A stretch of DNA of 64,000 nucleotides from Streptomyces cyanogenus (GCF_017526105.1 NZ_CP071839.1:2346501-2410500), one strand, 5' to 3'. Shown: positions 1 through 6,754, numbered from the stretch's first letter. Numbers and translations: made by a program. Notes: generated by a model not told the origin, from the letters alone.

Positions 1-661
1 TCCACGCGGCCCTGCCGTCGAGGGTGTGCACCTTTTCCCTGACCCGCAGATCGGGGTCCTCGTCGTACGTCGTCGCGACGAGCCTCGTGCCGTCGTACGA
101 GAACGCGACCCCGCCGACGCCGTGCTGGACCGGGATCCACCGCTCGACCTCCCCCGTCGCGAGGTCGAGCAGGCCGATCCGGTGGGCGGGCAGGTTCCGC
201 TCCAGCACGGCGGCGGTCTTCAGGCCGGGGGCGACGGCGACGAAGGACCAGCGGGGGTCCTTCCGGTACTTCCCGCTCCGCGGATCGAGCAGCCAGTAGG
301 TGCGCGCCGAGACCCCCCGGTCCTTGGTGAGCTGCTTCGACTCCGCTGTGTAGTAGGCGGCCAGCACGGCGTCCCCGGCACCGATCAGCTCGCGCGGCGG
401 CGACTGGTCCGGGTGGGCCCGGATGGCGCCGGAGTCCAGCACCCCGGACGGCCGTACGTCGGCCTTGTGGCCGGAGTCCAGCAGCGGCACCGCGACGGCG
501 ATCGCGACCACGGCGGCGGTGGCCGCGGCGACCGAGGCCAGCCTGCGGGCACGGCGGCGCCGGCGCACCCCGAGCACCCGGTCGGCGAATCCCGCCGGCA
601 CCGGCGGCTCCCGGTCGGCCTGCTCCCGCAGCGCCTCGCGCACGAGTTCCTCCACGTTCAC
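1..661 (-). CDS. Membrane-anchored partner of the ECF sigma factor, WD40/beta-propeller-like (partial, 3' end off window)
   Basis: I translated this frame by hand. It starts at GTG 661-659, overlapping the sigma factor stop (GTGA), and stays open to base 1, so the C-terminus is missing. Visible are an acidic N-terminus (VNVEELVREALREQ), an Arg-rich stretch, one hydrophobic segment near residues 47-66, then a soluble region with repeat-like pieces such as GVAFSYDGTRLVATTYD, typical of beta-propeller blades. The tight overlap with a SigE-type sigma gene suggests an anti-sigma or sensor partner acting at the membrane. That role is inferred from context; no classical zinc anti-sigma motif is visible. 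Confidence 0.7.
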   Translation of the reverse strand, partial: MNVEELVREALREQADREPPVPAGFADRVLGVRRRRRARRLASVAAATAAVVAIAVAVPLLDSGHKADVRPSGVLDSGAIRAHPDQSPPRELIGAGDAVLAAYYTAESKQLTKDRGVSARTYWLLDPRSGKYRKDPRWSFVAVAPGLKTAAVLERNLPAHRIGLLDLATGEVERWIPVQHGVGGVAFSYDGTRLVATTYDEDPDLRVREKVHTLDGRAAW

Positions 662-1209
662 GGACGCACCTCCACCGGCGAGAAGTCACGGGACGGCTGC
701 TGTGGGCGCGGGGCCACCGCCGCCAGCTCGGGGGCCAGCTCGCGGAGCCTGGCCAGGGAGCGGTGGGTGGTCGACCGTACGGTGCCCACGGAGCAGCCCA
801 GGATCCGGGCCACCTCGGCCTCCGGCAGATCCTCGAAGTAGCGCAGCACCAGCACGGTGCGCTGGCGGGCGGTGAGCCGGGACAGGGCCGCGCGCAGCAC
901 CAGCCGCAGCTCGGCGGCGCCCGAGGCGTCCGGGACGTGGCCGGCCTCCGGCGGGTCGGCCACGGTGACCTCGCGCCGCCGCCACTTCAGCCGCCAGCGG
1001 CTGATCTGCTGCCGGTACAGGACCTGCCGGACGTACGCCTCGGGCTCGTCGATCCGCTGCCATCGGCCGGCCGCCTTGACCAGTGCGTTCTGCAACAGGT
1101 CCTCGGCGGCGTGCCGGTCGCCGCCGGACAGCAGCACGGCAGTCCTCAGCAGCGCGGTCGACCTCCCGGCCACGAACTCCCGGAAACTCTCCTGCGCTTC
1201 GGCATCCAT
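658..1209 (-). CDS. ECF (SigE-family) RNA polymerase sigma factor
   Basis: A group IV sigma factor of about 183 residues. Region 2 at the N-terminus includes HAAEDLLQNALVKAAGRW, the region-2 motif expected for core binding and -10 recognition. Region 4 near residues 110-165 is an HTH for -35 recognition (LPEAEVARILGCSVGTVRSTTHRSLARLRE). I prefer ATG 1209 because AGAAGG lies 5 nt upstream; a GTG at 1215 in the same frame adds two residues. The gene is followed by an overlapping membrane-protein gene and transcribed leftward. The family name SigE refers to TIGR02983-like ECF factors and does not imply orthology with S. coelicolor SigE. Confidence 0.9.
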   Translation of the reverse strand: MDAEAQESFREFVAGRSTALLRTAVLLSGGDRHAAEDLLQNALVKAAGRWQRIDEPEAYVRQVLYRQQISRWRLKWRRREVTVADPPEAGHVPDASGAAELRLVLRAALSRLTARQRTVLVLRYFEDLPEAEVARILGCSVGTVRSTTHRSLARLRELAPELAAVAPRPQQPSRDFSPVEVRP

Positions 1210-1215
1210 CGTCAC

Positions 1216-1634
1216 CTTCTCTTTCCCCCGGGCCGCACCCGACCGCCCGGCCCCCGCACCCCTCCTGACGCGCCCACCGGAGCGCCACTATGCCTGCCAC
1301 CGAAAAAAAACTCCGGCACGCGAACCACACGACCCACGACGAAGCGCCCTTCCCCCGGGGGGTGAAGGGCGCTTCGGCGTACGGGAGACGTCAGTTGTGG
1401 CTGTTCTGAGGTCGGTACAGGTCACGGGGTCATGTTGTCCCCAGGGCCGTCCCGGGGCCGTCCTCGCTGTCACCCGGGTCCCGGAATGCCCGATTGCCCC
1501 TCCCGGGAGAACTCTGCGCCGTCCGTGGGCCGTCCGAGGTCGCACAACGACAAGCAATGCTGACAACCGTGCAGGTCACAGCGTTGATCGCCTAGACGAT
1601 CCCAGGTCAGCAGACCTTTGAATCACTTCTTCGG
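1216..1634. other. Intergenic boundary between core and accessory island
   Basis: No gene is supported in these roughly 420 bases. The stretch holds the stem-loop at 1341-1375 and two short motifs that recur elsewhere in the island: a GGGCCGTCCGAGG element near 1527-1539 and a GTTGATCGCCTAG element at 1583-1595. These suggest it belongs to the repeat-bearing edge of the integration hotspot. Confidence 0.5.
1341..1375. terminator. Stem-loop with 11-bp perfect stem
   Basis: GAAGCGCCCTT at 1341-1351 pairs perfectly with AAGGGCGCTTC at 1365-1375 around a 13-nt C/G loop. It lies upstream of the leftward sigma gene in an otherwise empty gap. It probably ends a transcript entering from the island side or protects the sigma promoter from read-through. 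Confidence 0.6.
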
Positions 1635-2117
1635 CTACTGATCGCACTCGACGGTCGGTTGGCTGTCCAGCAGCGTGTCCACCGTCAAGGTTCCTGTCGA
1701 CGTGCCGATCAGCCACTCCCCCAGAGTGATCCCTTGGGGCCAGAGTTCTCCCTGGTGGTTGCACCACATGCGGCCCGCAGGGTCGCGGAAGTCGACCAGA
1801 GACCAGATGGTGCAACCCCAGTCGTAGATCAGCACCAAGCCGGCGGGGATGCGGCCAGACGGGTCCGGCCCGTCCTGGTACAGCTCGGCGATGTCATAGA
1901 AGTTGCCTTGTGCGTGGCCCCCGCTCACGCCCAGGATTCCGTCGTCAGGTCCGAATCCTCCGTTGGCCACTTCGCTGTACAGACGCCGCAGGAGCTGAGG
2001 CATCCGAAACCCGATGACCTGTTCCGCCTCGGCAATGGCGTCCGGCCCCGTGGGCGGGGGCAAGGTGCGTGCCCGGGCTGTAGCACGCAGTGTCTCCACG
2101 ACCTCGTCATCAGTCAC
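1635..2117 (-). CDS. SMI1/KNR4 (SUKH) family protein, immunity-like
   Basis: A 160-residue single-domain protein. The fold signature is visible: an N-terminal helix region (DAIAEAEQVIGFRMPQLLRRLY), the SUKH-typical segment SEVANGGFGPDDGILG, then IYDWGCTIWSLVDF and a C-terminal LGEWLIG helix. SUKH proteins are cytoplasmic and are often immunity proteins against contact-dependent or polymorphic toxins. In Streptomyces they also occur as orphans on mobile islands. No cognate toxin gene is seen next to it. The start is ATG 2117. Family assignment is confident; the immunity role is inferred. Confidence 0.8.
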   Translation of the reverse strand: MTDDEVVETLRATARARTLPPPTGPDAIAEAEQVIGFRMPQLLRRLYSEVANGGFGPDDGILGVSGGHAQGNFYDIAELYQDGPDPSGRIPAGLVLIYDWGCTIWSLVDFRDPAGRMWCNHQGELWPQGITLGEWLIGTSTGTLTVDTLLDSQPTVECDQ

Positions 2118-2394
2118 TGGCTCAGCCTCTCAGCCCGGAACGGCGGAGGCCATTGCCTTCGAGGGTGCAGGTCATCGAGGGCCTGCTGAGCCGTCTCTGG
2201 GCCCTGCGAGGGCACGCAATGGCAACCGACACCGAGGCCGACACGATCTCGACGACGTTCACAGAGGTCGTGGGGCTACCCAGTGCCGGTGTTATGCGGA
2301 TCCTGACGGCAGAAGACGAACGGCAACAGAGCCGTACGCCGGCCTTGAGCCCTTGTTGGAGCGACGCGGCAGCCCGCATGCAGCCAGGGGTGAA

Positions 2395-2439
2395 CTCCTA
2401 AAGCGGGTGTCGCAGGTTCGAATCCTGCCGGGGGCACCA
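2395..2439 (+). tRNA. 3' half of a tRNA-Arg(CCU) gene, 5' half absent (attachment-site remnant)
   Basis: The bases fold as the tRNA 3' part: anticodon loop CTCCTAA at 2395-2401 (anticodon CCU), 3' anticodon stem AGCGG, 5-nt variable loop, T-arm GCAGG/TTCGAAT/CCTGC, acceptor strand CGGGGGC, discriminator A and encoded CCA. The bases before 2395 do not pair with AGCGG and give no D-arm or acceptor 5' strand, so this is not a functional tRNA gene. Tyrosine-recombinase elements of actinobacteria use the segment from anticodon loop to 3' end as the att core, which matches this fragment exactly. Confidence 0.8.
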
Positions 2440-2487
2440 GTCAGAGGGGTCTCACCTACAAACGTTTGTAGGTGAGACCCCTCTGAC
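2440..2487. terminator. Perfect 48-bp palindrome directly after the tRNA fragment
   Basis: Bases 2440-2463 are the exact reverse complement of 2464-2487, giving a 24-bp stem with no spacer. It begins one base after the CCA of the tRNA fragment. The position fits the original tRNA transcription terminator. Its perfect symmetry also makes it a possible recombinase or resolvase target or a cruciform. Terminator is the simplest reading. Confidence 0.7.
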
Positions 2488-2821
2488 AGCTCTGTCTGAC
2501 ATCAAGGCGGGCGGTCGCCGGCGATCACTGACGAGCGGGGGACGAGCATCATCGTGCGCAGGCGCTCGGGAGATCAGGTGTTGATGATCGCCTAACCGGG
2601 CACGGCAAAGCTGGGCCGCCCCTGGGCCGTCCGAGGACGCTCAACAGCGGCTGAGGGCGACCAACGACGACCACCAGGCGCACGAGCTCACGGCACCTGA
2701 CCAGCAAAAGCCCAGCTCACCAAGATCCCCCCCGGCAAGACCCAGGGCAAGAAGAAGTGACCGCCCGCGGGCAAGCCTTTACGCGCGACGACCCTCACCT
2801 GGCGAATGGGATCATCCATGG

Positions 2822-3106
2822 ATGGCAGACATACGGCTCCCCCACGGTTGGACTCTTCAGCAGATCCGCGATGTCTCGGGAGACCAAGAAGCCGCCGCCC
2901 TGGATCCCGATCGGCCAGTGAAGTGGGTCAGCGTCGGCGAGGCCCACGAGATGCCACGCCCGGAGATCGTTCTCGGGTTCCACAGCCTGTGTCTCGTGAA
3001 GCCTGTCGATGACGACGACTGGTACATGGGCAGCCTGTACGACGACGGCAGCATCGACTGCTGGGCCGCCTACGGCGACCTGCACGAGGCACTACGCGGC
3101 CTCTAG
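2822..3106 (+). CDS. Small hypothetical acidic protein (94 aa)
   Basis: I do not recognise the family. The product is 94 residues, acidic, with no signal peptide or membrane segment. It has a patterned C-terminal half (VLGFHSLCLVKPVDDDDWYMGSLYDDGSIDCWAAYGDLHEAL) that looks like a compact beta-rich fold. Codon use is Streptomyces-like although GC is somewhat lower than in the core. Two overlapping ATGs (2817 and 2822) precede it, and only 2822 is in frame. It stands alone between the att remnant and the DUF3761 gene. Confidence 0.55.
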   Translation: MADIRLPHGWTLQQIRDVSGDQEAAALDPDRPVKWVSVGEAHEMPRPEIVLGFHSLCLVKPVDDDDWYMGSLYDDGSIDCWAAYGDLHEALRGL

Positions 3107-3397
3107 GAGCCTAGGCCGTGACTGACGGCCTGCCCGTGCTGGTTGCGCGTCTACTCGACAGGGTCTCGCGCTGTCGCGGAACAGCGGCTGAAGCAGTGCT
3201 TGTACCTCACCGTTCCGACTCAGCCACTCTCCGTCCCTCTTTTTTCCTTGAACGGTCATCTACTCGGCAGTACGGGGCTAGTGTCATCGCCCTGACGGCA
3301 CCTGCTCCCCGCTGTAAGCGGGCACCGGTTCACGGCCGAGGGCAGGCCCATGCGCGCAGGGGAGCGCGCAGCAGGTAGTAGCAGGGGGGAGCAGAAC

Positions 3398-4156
3398 GTG
3401 GCCCAAAAACAGAGACCTCAGCCCACGGCGGAGGACAAGAAGAACGCCAGACTTGGTTGCGGCATCATACTGGCCGCACTTCTCGTAGTTGGTGGATGCA
3501 GTGCCCTGATCAACGACGACAACGACTCCTCGTCCACCTCATCGTCCTCATCATCCGTGTACGACGGTAAGGCGAAGACCGTCAAAGTCGAGGACTTCGT
3601 CGGCATGGGGCTTCAGGAAGCCCAGGACGCCGCGCAAGCCGACGGCATCGACAACCTCGACTCAACGGACGCCACCGGCCAGGGCCGCATGCAGCTCTGG
3701 GACCGCAACTGGACAGTCTGCGCCCAGACACCCGCGGCTGGCGAAACGATGAGCCCCGATGACACGCTCACGTTCGACACCGTCAAGGCCAGCGAGGGCG
3801 AGAGCTGCAACGACCCTACAGAGTCTGGCAGCAGCGATGACTACGGCGAAGACGATTCCTCCACTGTCTCCGGCGCGGGAGACGACTACAGCGACGACAG
3901 TTCCTCAACCGTCGCCGGCACGGGGGACGACTACGGTGACGACTCCTCCGGCAGCGGCACAAGCTCATGGACTGGCGGCTCCGACTCATCGGGGGACGAC
4001 TCCAGTTCCTCTTCGTCCTCGGGCGGCTCGCAGCAGGCACCTGCCGGTGCCACCGCCCAGTGCAACGACGGTACTTACAGCTACTCCGCGCACCGTCGGG
4101 GTACCTGCTCGCATCACGGTGGCGTCGCCGTCTGGCTCGCCAGCGTGCCTTCGTAG
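3398..4156 (+). CDS. Ser/Asp-rich exported protein with PASTA-like and DUF3761-type C-terminal domain
   Basis: Start GTG 3398 is chosen because GGGGGGA sits 7 nt upstream; an in-frame ATG at 3350 lacks such a site. The protein has 252 residues: a basic N-terminus, a hydrophobic segment at 21-34 ending in VGGC (possible lipobox, C34), a Ser/Thr/Asp linker, a PASTA-like unit at about 62-130 (VEDFVGMGLQEAQDAA), an acidic repeat region at about 144-210, and a C-terminal motif at 218-247 (CNDGTYSYS, RRGTCSHHGGVAVWL) typical of DUF3761. It is probably cell-surface attached; the function is unknown. Confidence 0.75.
   Translation: MAQKQRPQPTAEDKKNARLGCGIILAALLVVGGCSALINDDNDSSSTSSSSSSVYDGKAKTVKVEDFVGMGLQEAQDAAQADGIDNLDSTDATGQGRMQLWDRNWTVCAQTPAAGETMSPDDTLTFDTVKASEGESCNDPTESGSSDDYGEDDSSTVSGAGDDYSDDSSSTVAGTGDDYGDDSSGSGTSSWTGGSDSSGDDSSSSSSSGGSQQAPAGATAQCNDGTYSYSAHRRGTCSHHGGVAVWLASVPS
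3835..3960 (+). repeat. Imperfect tandem repeat inside the DUF3761-protein gene
   Basis: Three near-identical coding repeats of about 16 residues (pattern DDSSTVxGxGDDY) are encoded here. They form an acidic, disordered spacer. Such repeats commonly vary in copy number between strains by slippage. Confidence 0.6.
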
Positions 4157-4330
4157 AGGACTTGCTGCTGCCGGTCGAAGCTCACGGGCCCCGGCCGGTG
4201 GCGCTGCCGGCGGCTGGCGATGGTCGGTGCGTCGCGATGCAACCTGCACAGTGGCGAGTGGTCGTCGTACACCATCGAGAAGCGCAAGGAAGCCGAACGC
4301 AAGGCGAAGACACGCAAGCGTCGCAAGTGA
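4157..4330 (+). pseudogene. Remnant coding tail with Lys/Arg-rich C-terminus
   Basis: In the same frame as the upstream gene, after its TAG stop, the sequence stays open to TGA 4328-4330. It ends CNLHSGEWSSYTIEKRKEA followed by a run of Lys and Arg. The C-L-SGEW-S-Y pattern weakly recalls the strand before the active site of secreted HNH nucleases. There is no plausible start codon with a ribosome site, so this looks like the 3' end of a lost gene. Confidence is low. Confidence 0.3.
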
Positions 4331-4777
4331 CCCCAGCCGGTGTGAGGTGACATCCATGGCTGACATCAACGACAGCGGACAGCGGCGGCGCGGTGCGGTG
4401 CGGTCTGTCATGGCCACGGCCGCCCCGCGCAGCACGGGTGGACAGGCGGTCAGACCGGACTCCGTTCTGCGCGAACAGGGGGCCCGTTCTGCGTCCCGAG
4501 TCCATAAATAGTCCACATCGCCACGCGATCTTGATGTGCCCTCACCCATTCGGCAGAAGTCGGCGGGGGCCCTTCTGCGTCCAACGTGGGCCGCCCCGAG
4601 GCTGTCAGCACCCGGGGCGCGGGACACCAAGATCGTTACAGCGTGGGCGGGTGGCACCTGCTGCTTCTCGCCGACGTCCTCGGCGTGCCCCTCGCCGACC
4701 TCGTCAGGTAGGTCCGCCGCAGGGAGGGGGACTCCGGCGGCGTCGGGGGAGACGTGTGCCGGGGCCGCGGCTGAGAG
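4331..4777. other. Gene-poor stretch with a possible decayed C-terminus
   Basis: No intact gene is seen. One plus-strand frame running through GTG 4638 to TAG 4710-4712 reads SVGGWHLLLLADVLGVPLADLVR-stop in translation, which resembles the end of a helical regulator but has no body or start. I treat it as debris. The 33-bp repeat at 4348 and several imperfect inverted repeats also lie here. Confidence 0.35.
4348..4380 (+). repeat. Island repeat copy 1 (TGACATC-containing, 33 bp)
   Basis: This 33-bp stretch matches 7693-7725 at 29 of 33 positions. Each copy contains TGACATC twice, 13-14 bp apart. A third partial match (CTGACATCAA) follows the tRNA palindrome at 2496-2505. Confidence 0.6.
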
Positions 4778-5446
4778 TCAGGCCCGGGCGGTGACGACGA
4801 GTGTCCCCACTCGACGGGCGCCCGCCGGCGGGGCCAGCACGGAAGCACGGACGTCCATGTAGCCGTGCTCGGCCAGGAGCTGCTCCCATGCGTTGGGCTC
4901 GTAGTCCCACCGCTTCACGACAAGCGGGTCCTCGTCGGGGCCGCGTGGGATGTACGAGGCCTGGCAGCCGTAGCAGCCCTCCACGGGTGGCCGCTGCGAG
5001 AAGACGAGCCGGCCGCCCGGACGCAGCCGCTCACGGACGGCGGGCAGCAGCAGCGTCGGGTCGGTGAACCAGACGGCGCCGTACACCGAGTACACGGCGT
5101 CGAAGCCTTCCCGGTCCTCCAGCAGGAAGCGGACCGCCTCTGCGTGGTGCAGCTCCAGCCCTGGCGCCTGCCCCCACCGCTCGCGCGCCGCGGCCAGCTG
5201 CCGGAGCGAGACGTCGACGCCTACGGCGCGCATGCCGATCGCGGCCAGGTGCGCGGCGTTGCCGCCCTTGCCGCAGCCGAGGTCCAGCACGCGGGCGCCG
5301 GCCGCGACGTCCAGCAGTTCGGCGCCGGGTCCGTGGTCCTCGTACTGGGTCCAGTTGAACCAGGTTGTCTCGCCGCGGGCGTTCACCGGTCGGCGCTCGG
5401 GCCGCTGCCGCGCGTAGGTGTCCCAGGCGATCGCGGTGTCTGTCAC
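4778..5446 (-). CDS. Class I SAM-dependent methyltransferase
   Basis: A 222-residue Rossmann-fold methyltransferase. Motif I VLDLGCGKGG is at residues 53-62, the acidic end of strand 2 at D78 (GVDVS), post-I/II around FDAVYSVYGAVWF, and LRPGGRLVFS as motif III. The start is GTG 5446 with GGAG 6 nt upstream. The substrate is unknown: it may be a small molecule or a peptide. The gene is the last of a leftward set starting at 6349, 72 nt after a gene for a 156-aa protein with a Cys-rich end. That association makes a peptide or protein substrate conceivable, but this is inference. Confidence 0.85.
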   Translation of the reverse strand: MTDTAIAWDTYARQRPERRPVNARGETTWFNWTQYEDHGPGAELLDVAAGARVLDLGCGKGGNAAHLAAIGMRAVGVDVSLRQLAAARERWGQAPGLELHHAEAVRFLLEDREGFDAVYSVYGAVWFTDPTLLLPAVRERLRPGGRLVFSQRPPVEGCYGCQASYIPRGPDEDPLVVKRWDYEPNAWEQLLAEHGYMDVRASVLAPPAGARRVGTLVVTARA

Positions 5447-5518
5447 GTGGTGCTCCGCTCATAGGGCCAGCCGCCCGGCTGTGACGCCGAACGGCTGGAG
5501 TCTTGCACGATGGGCGCG

Positions 5519-5989
5519 CTACTGCTTGCCGCTGTTGGGACTGTCGGTGCACCCGGCGTGGCACTGGCTGCAGTCGGCCATGTCCGGCCACAGCTCCTCA
5601 TCGACGGCGTACCCGGCGGCCGTGATGGCGGCGAGGGTGCGCTTGCGAGTGGCCTGCGCGCCGCCCGGCATCTCGTCGTCCTCGGCGGTCGGGACGTGGT
5701 GGACCAAGCGGCCTACGACCTGTTCGCAGAAGCGGACGTAGTCGACGGTGTGCAGGATGAACGCGTGCCAGCCGTAGTCGACCAGCTTGCTCGGGGCGAG
5801 GGACTGGCCGGGCTGCTGGCCGGATGCGGCGATGAACGCGGCGGCCTGGCCGACGATGCGGCGGGCGGTCGCCTCGGTGATCTCCGGGTGGTCGGCGGTG
5901 ATGCGGCGCGCGAGCCGGTCGGTCACCTCAGGGTCGACCAGGGTGATCGGGTCGGTGGTGCCCACGGGGCGCTCTAACGTGGTGGTCAC
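5519..5989 (-). CDS. 156-aa protein with GWHAFILHT motif and Cys-rich C-terminus
   Basis: The start GTG 5989 has a near-perfect GGAGG 6 nt upstream and overlaps the stop of the preceding gene (GTGA), so translation is coupled. The body contains SKLVDYGWHAFILHTVDYVRF at about residues 67-87; the WHAFIL segment recalls the motif of glycine-rich-domain-like proteins. After a linker the protein ends in DCSQCHAGCTDSPNSGKQ, with C140, C143 and C147 spaced CxxCxxxC. There is no signal peptide or membrane segment. The tail could bind metal, or could be a modifiable core behind a large leader, given the methyltransferase next door. Function unknown. Confidence 0.75.
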   Translation of the reverse strand: MTTTLERPVGTTDPITLVDPEVTDRLARRITADHPEITEATARRIVGQAAAFIAASGQQPGQSLAPSKLVDYGWHAFILHTVDYVRFCEQVVGRLVHHVPTAEDDEMPGGAQATRKRTLAAITAAGYAVDEELWPDMADCSQCHAGCTDSPNSGKQ

Positions 5990-6225
5990 GTGATTCCTCC
6001 GGTTGTGGACGGCCTCCGGTGGGAGGCGGTGGAACCCGCCCGCCCGGCTTGCTCACGGGAGCAGGCGCGGGCACGGCGGGAGTTGTAGGGGTCCGCCGCC
6101 GGTTCAAGGGCGTTCCGGCGACAGAGCCTGGGCCACCCCTTCACCTCCGCCGGGCGGCCGTCCGGCGCCCACAAGACGCCGGAGTCTGAGTCACGCGCCG
6201 AATCGGCGCGCAGGGTCATCGGCAC
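5986..6225 (-). CDS. Small basic hypothetical protein (79 aa)
   Basis: Starts at GTG 6225 (or ATG 6219), 4 nt after the stop of the 39-aa gene, and ends overlapping the start of the 156-aa gene. This arrangement supports a real, translationally coupled gene. The sequence is Arg-rich with no recognisable domain (LRADSARDSDSGVLWAPDGRPAEVKGW at the N-terminus). I do not recognise it. Confidence 0.5.
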   Translation of the reverse strand: MPMTLRADSARDSDSGVLWAPDGRPAEVKGWPRLCRRNALEPAADPYNSRRARACSREQAGRAGSTASHRRPSTTGGIT

Positions 6226-6229
6226 TCGC

Positions 6230-6349
6230 CTACCTGGTCAAGCACCGGAGGTGGGCGTAGCCGAGGCGGGAGGCGGCCTCGCCCTCCCAAAGGACGGGGA
6301 TGGCCGTTTCCTGCGCGAGTGGGGCCTTGCGGCAGGTGGCGCAGGCCAA
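6230..6349 (-). CDS. 39-aa CxxC small protein
   Basis: Found by reading the minus strand. TTG 6349 is preceded by AAGGAG about 10 nt upstream, and the frame runs ACATCRKAPLAQETAIPVLW and then EGEAASRLGYAHLRCLTR to TAG 6232-6230. The CATC pair near the N-terminus and a His and Cys near the C-terminus (AHLRC) could form a zinc knuckle. The compact, patterned sequence argues for a real protein, and tight spacing to the next gene supports an operon. TTG is the only start possible after an in-frame TGA upstream. Function unknown. Confidence 0.5.
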   Translation of the reverse strand: MACATCRKAPLAQETAIPVLWEGEAASRLGYAHLRCLTR

Positions 6350-6754
6350 GGACGCCTTGCTCCTTCTGGAGTTCCGTCAGCGTGGGCGTTCCCGGCGGCT
6401 ACACCCAGCAGAGAAGATGTCACCACGTCTGGAACCACGGTGAGCGGGACAACGTGGCCCAAGACGCTTGACTAGGCCAGCGTGCGATGCCCATCCGTCT
6501 CAGTTTCCGTCTCATTCAGCCCCGTTCACGGCCGTTCAGACGAGACCAGAAACCGGGTGCAGCCAATAGGCGGACCATCCGTGAACGCAGGTGAACGCCC
6601 CCGAACGACGCCCACCACCTCACCACCACAGTTGGAAAGCGTGTGGGGCAGCAGCTGCATACTCGCTCGCCGGTTGGTCGCAGCCCGCGTATGGTCGCGC
6701 GTCGGGGATGACTCGCTGAAGGACGGCACGAGGTTGTGCCGGAAACGGGGGACC
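6350..6754. other. Divergent intergenic region with possible tRNA-Ser-like fragment
   Basis: No gene is supported in these 405 bases, which separate the leftward 39-aa gene set from the rightward 62-aa gene. Besides the heptamer array, TTGGAAAGCGTGTGGGG at 6632-6648 resembles the anticodon arm and variable arm of bacterial tRNA-Ser(GGA), but flanking arms are absent. It may be an old att scar or chance. Confidence 0.4.
6494..6597. repeat. Cluster of short repeats: TCCGTCTCA x2 and CGTTCAC-type heptamers x4
   Basis: TCCGTCTCA occurs at 6494-6502 and 6506-6514. CCGTTCA occurs at 6522-6528 and 6532-6538. The reverse-orientation GTGAACG occurs at 6581-6587 and 6591-6597. The 10-bp period within each pair puts the sites on the same helix face. 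This looks like a cooperative protein-binding array, for a regulator of the divergent small genes or for recombinase arm binding. Confidence 0.5.

Larger units (their letters stand above)
2118..2821. other. Gene-poor stretch with att remnant and repeats
   Basis: Apart from the tRNA fragment and palindrome, nothing in these 700 bases is convincingly coding. A short open frame from ATG 2219 to 2401 begins MATDTEADTISTTFTEV and runs into the tRNA fragment; it may be debris. A C-terminal-looking tail LTKIPPGKTQGKKK-stop ends at 2760 with no body upstream. Copies of the GTTGATGATCGCCTAA (2580-2595) and GGGCCGTCCGAGG (2624-2636) elements lie here. Confidence 0.45.

Noticed and set aside
26..841. 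Plus-strand frame opposite the sigma factor and its partner
   Set aside because: The minus-strand translation has clear sigma region 2 and 4 motifs; the plus frame is Arg/Gly-rich shadow.
2090..2401. 103-codon plus-strand frame running into the tRNA fragment
   Set aside because: No ribosome site, partial overlap with the antisense SUKH gene, and it ends within the tRNA remnant. It is probably debris.
3118..3378. 86-codon frame between two island genes
   Set aside because: No SD sequence, Arg/Ala/Pro-biased composition and no motif. It is more likely the promoter region of the DUF3761 gene.
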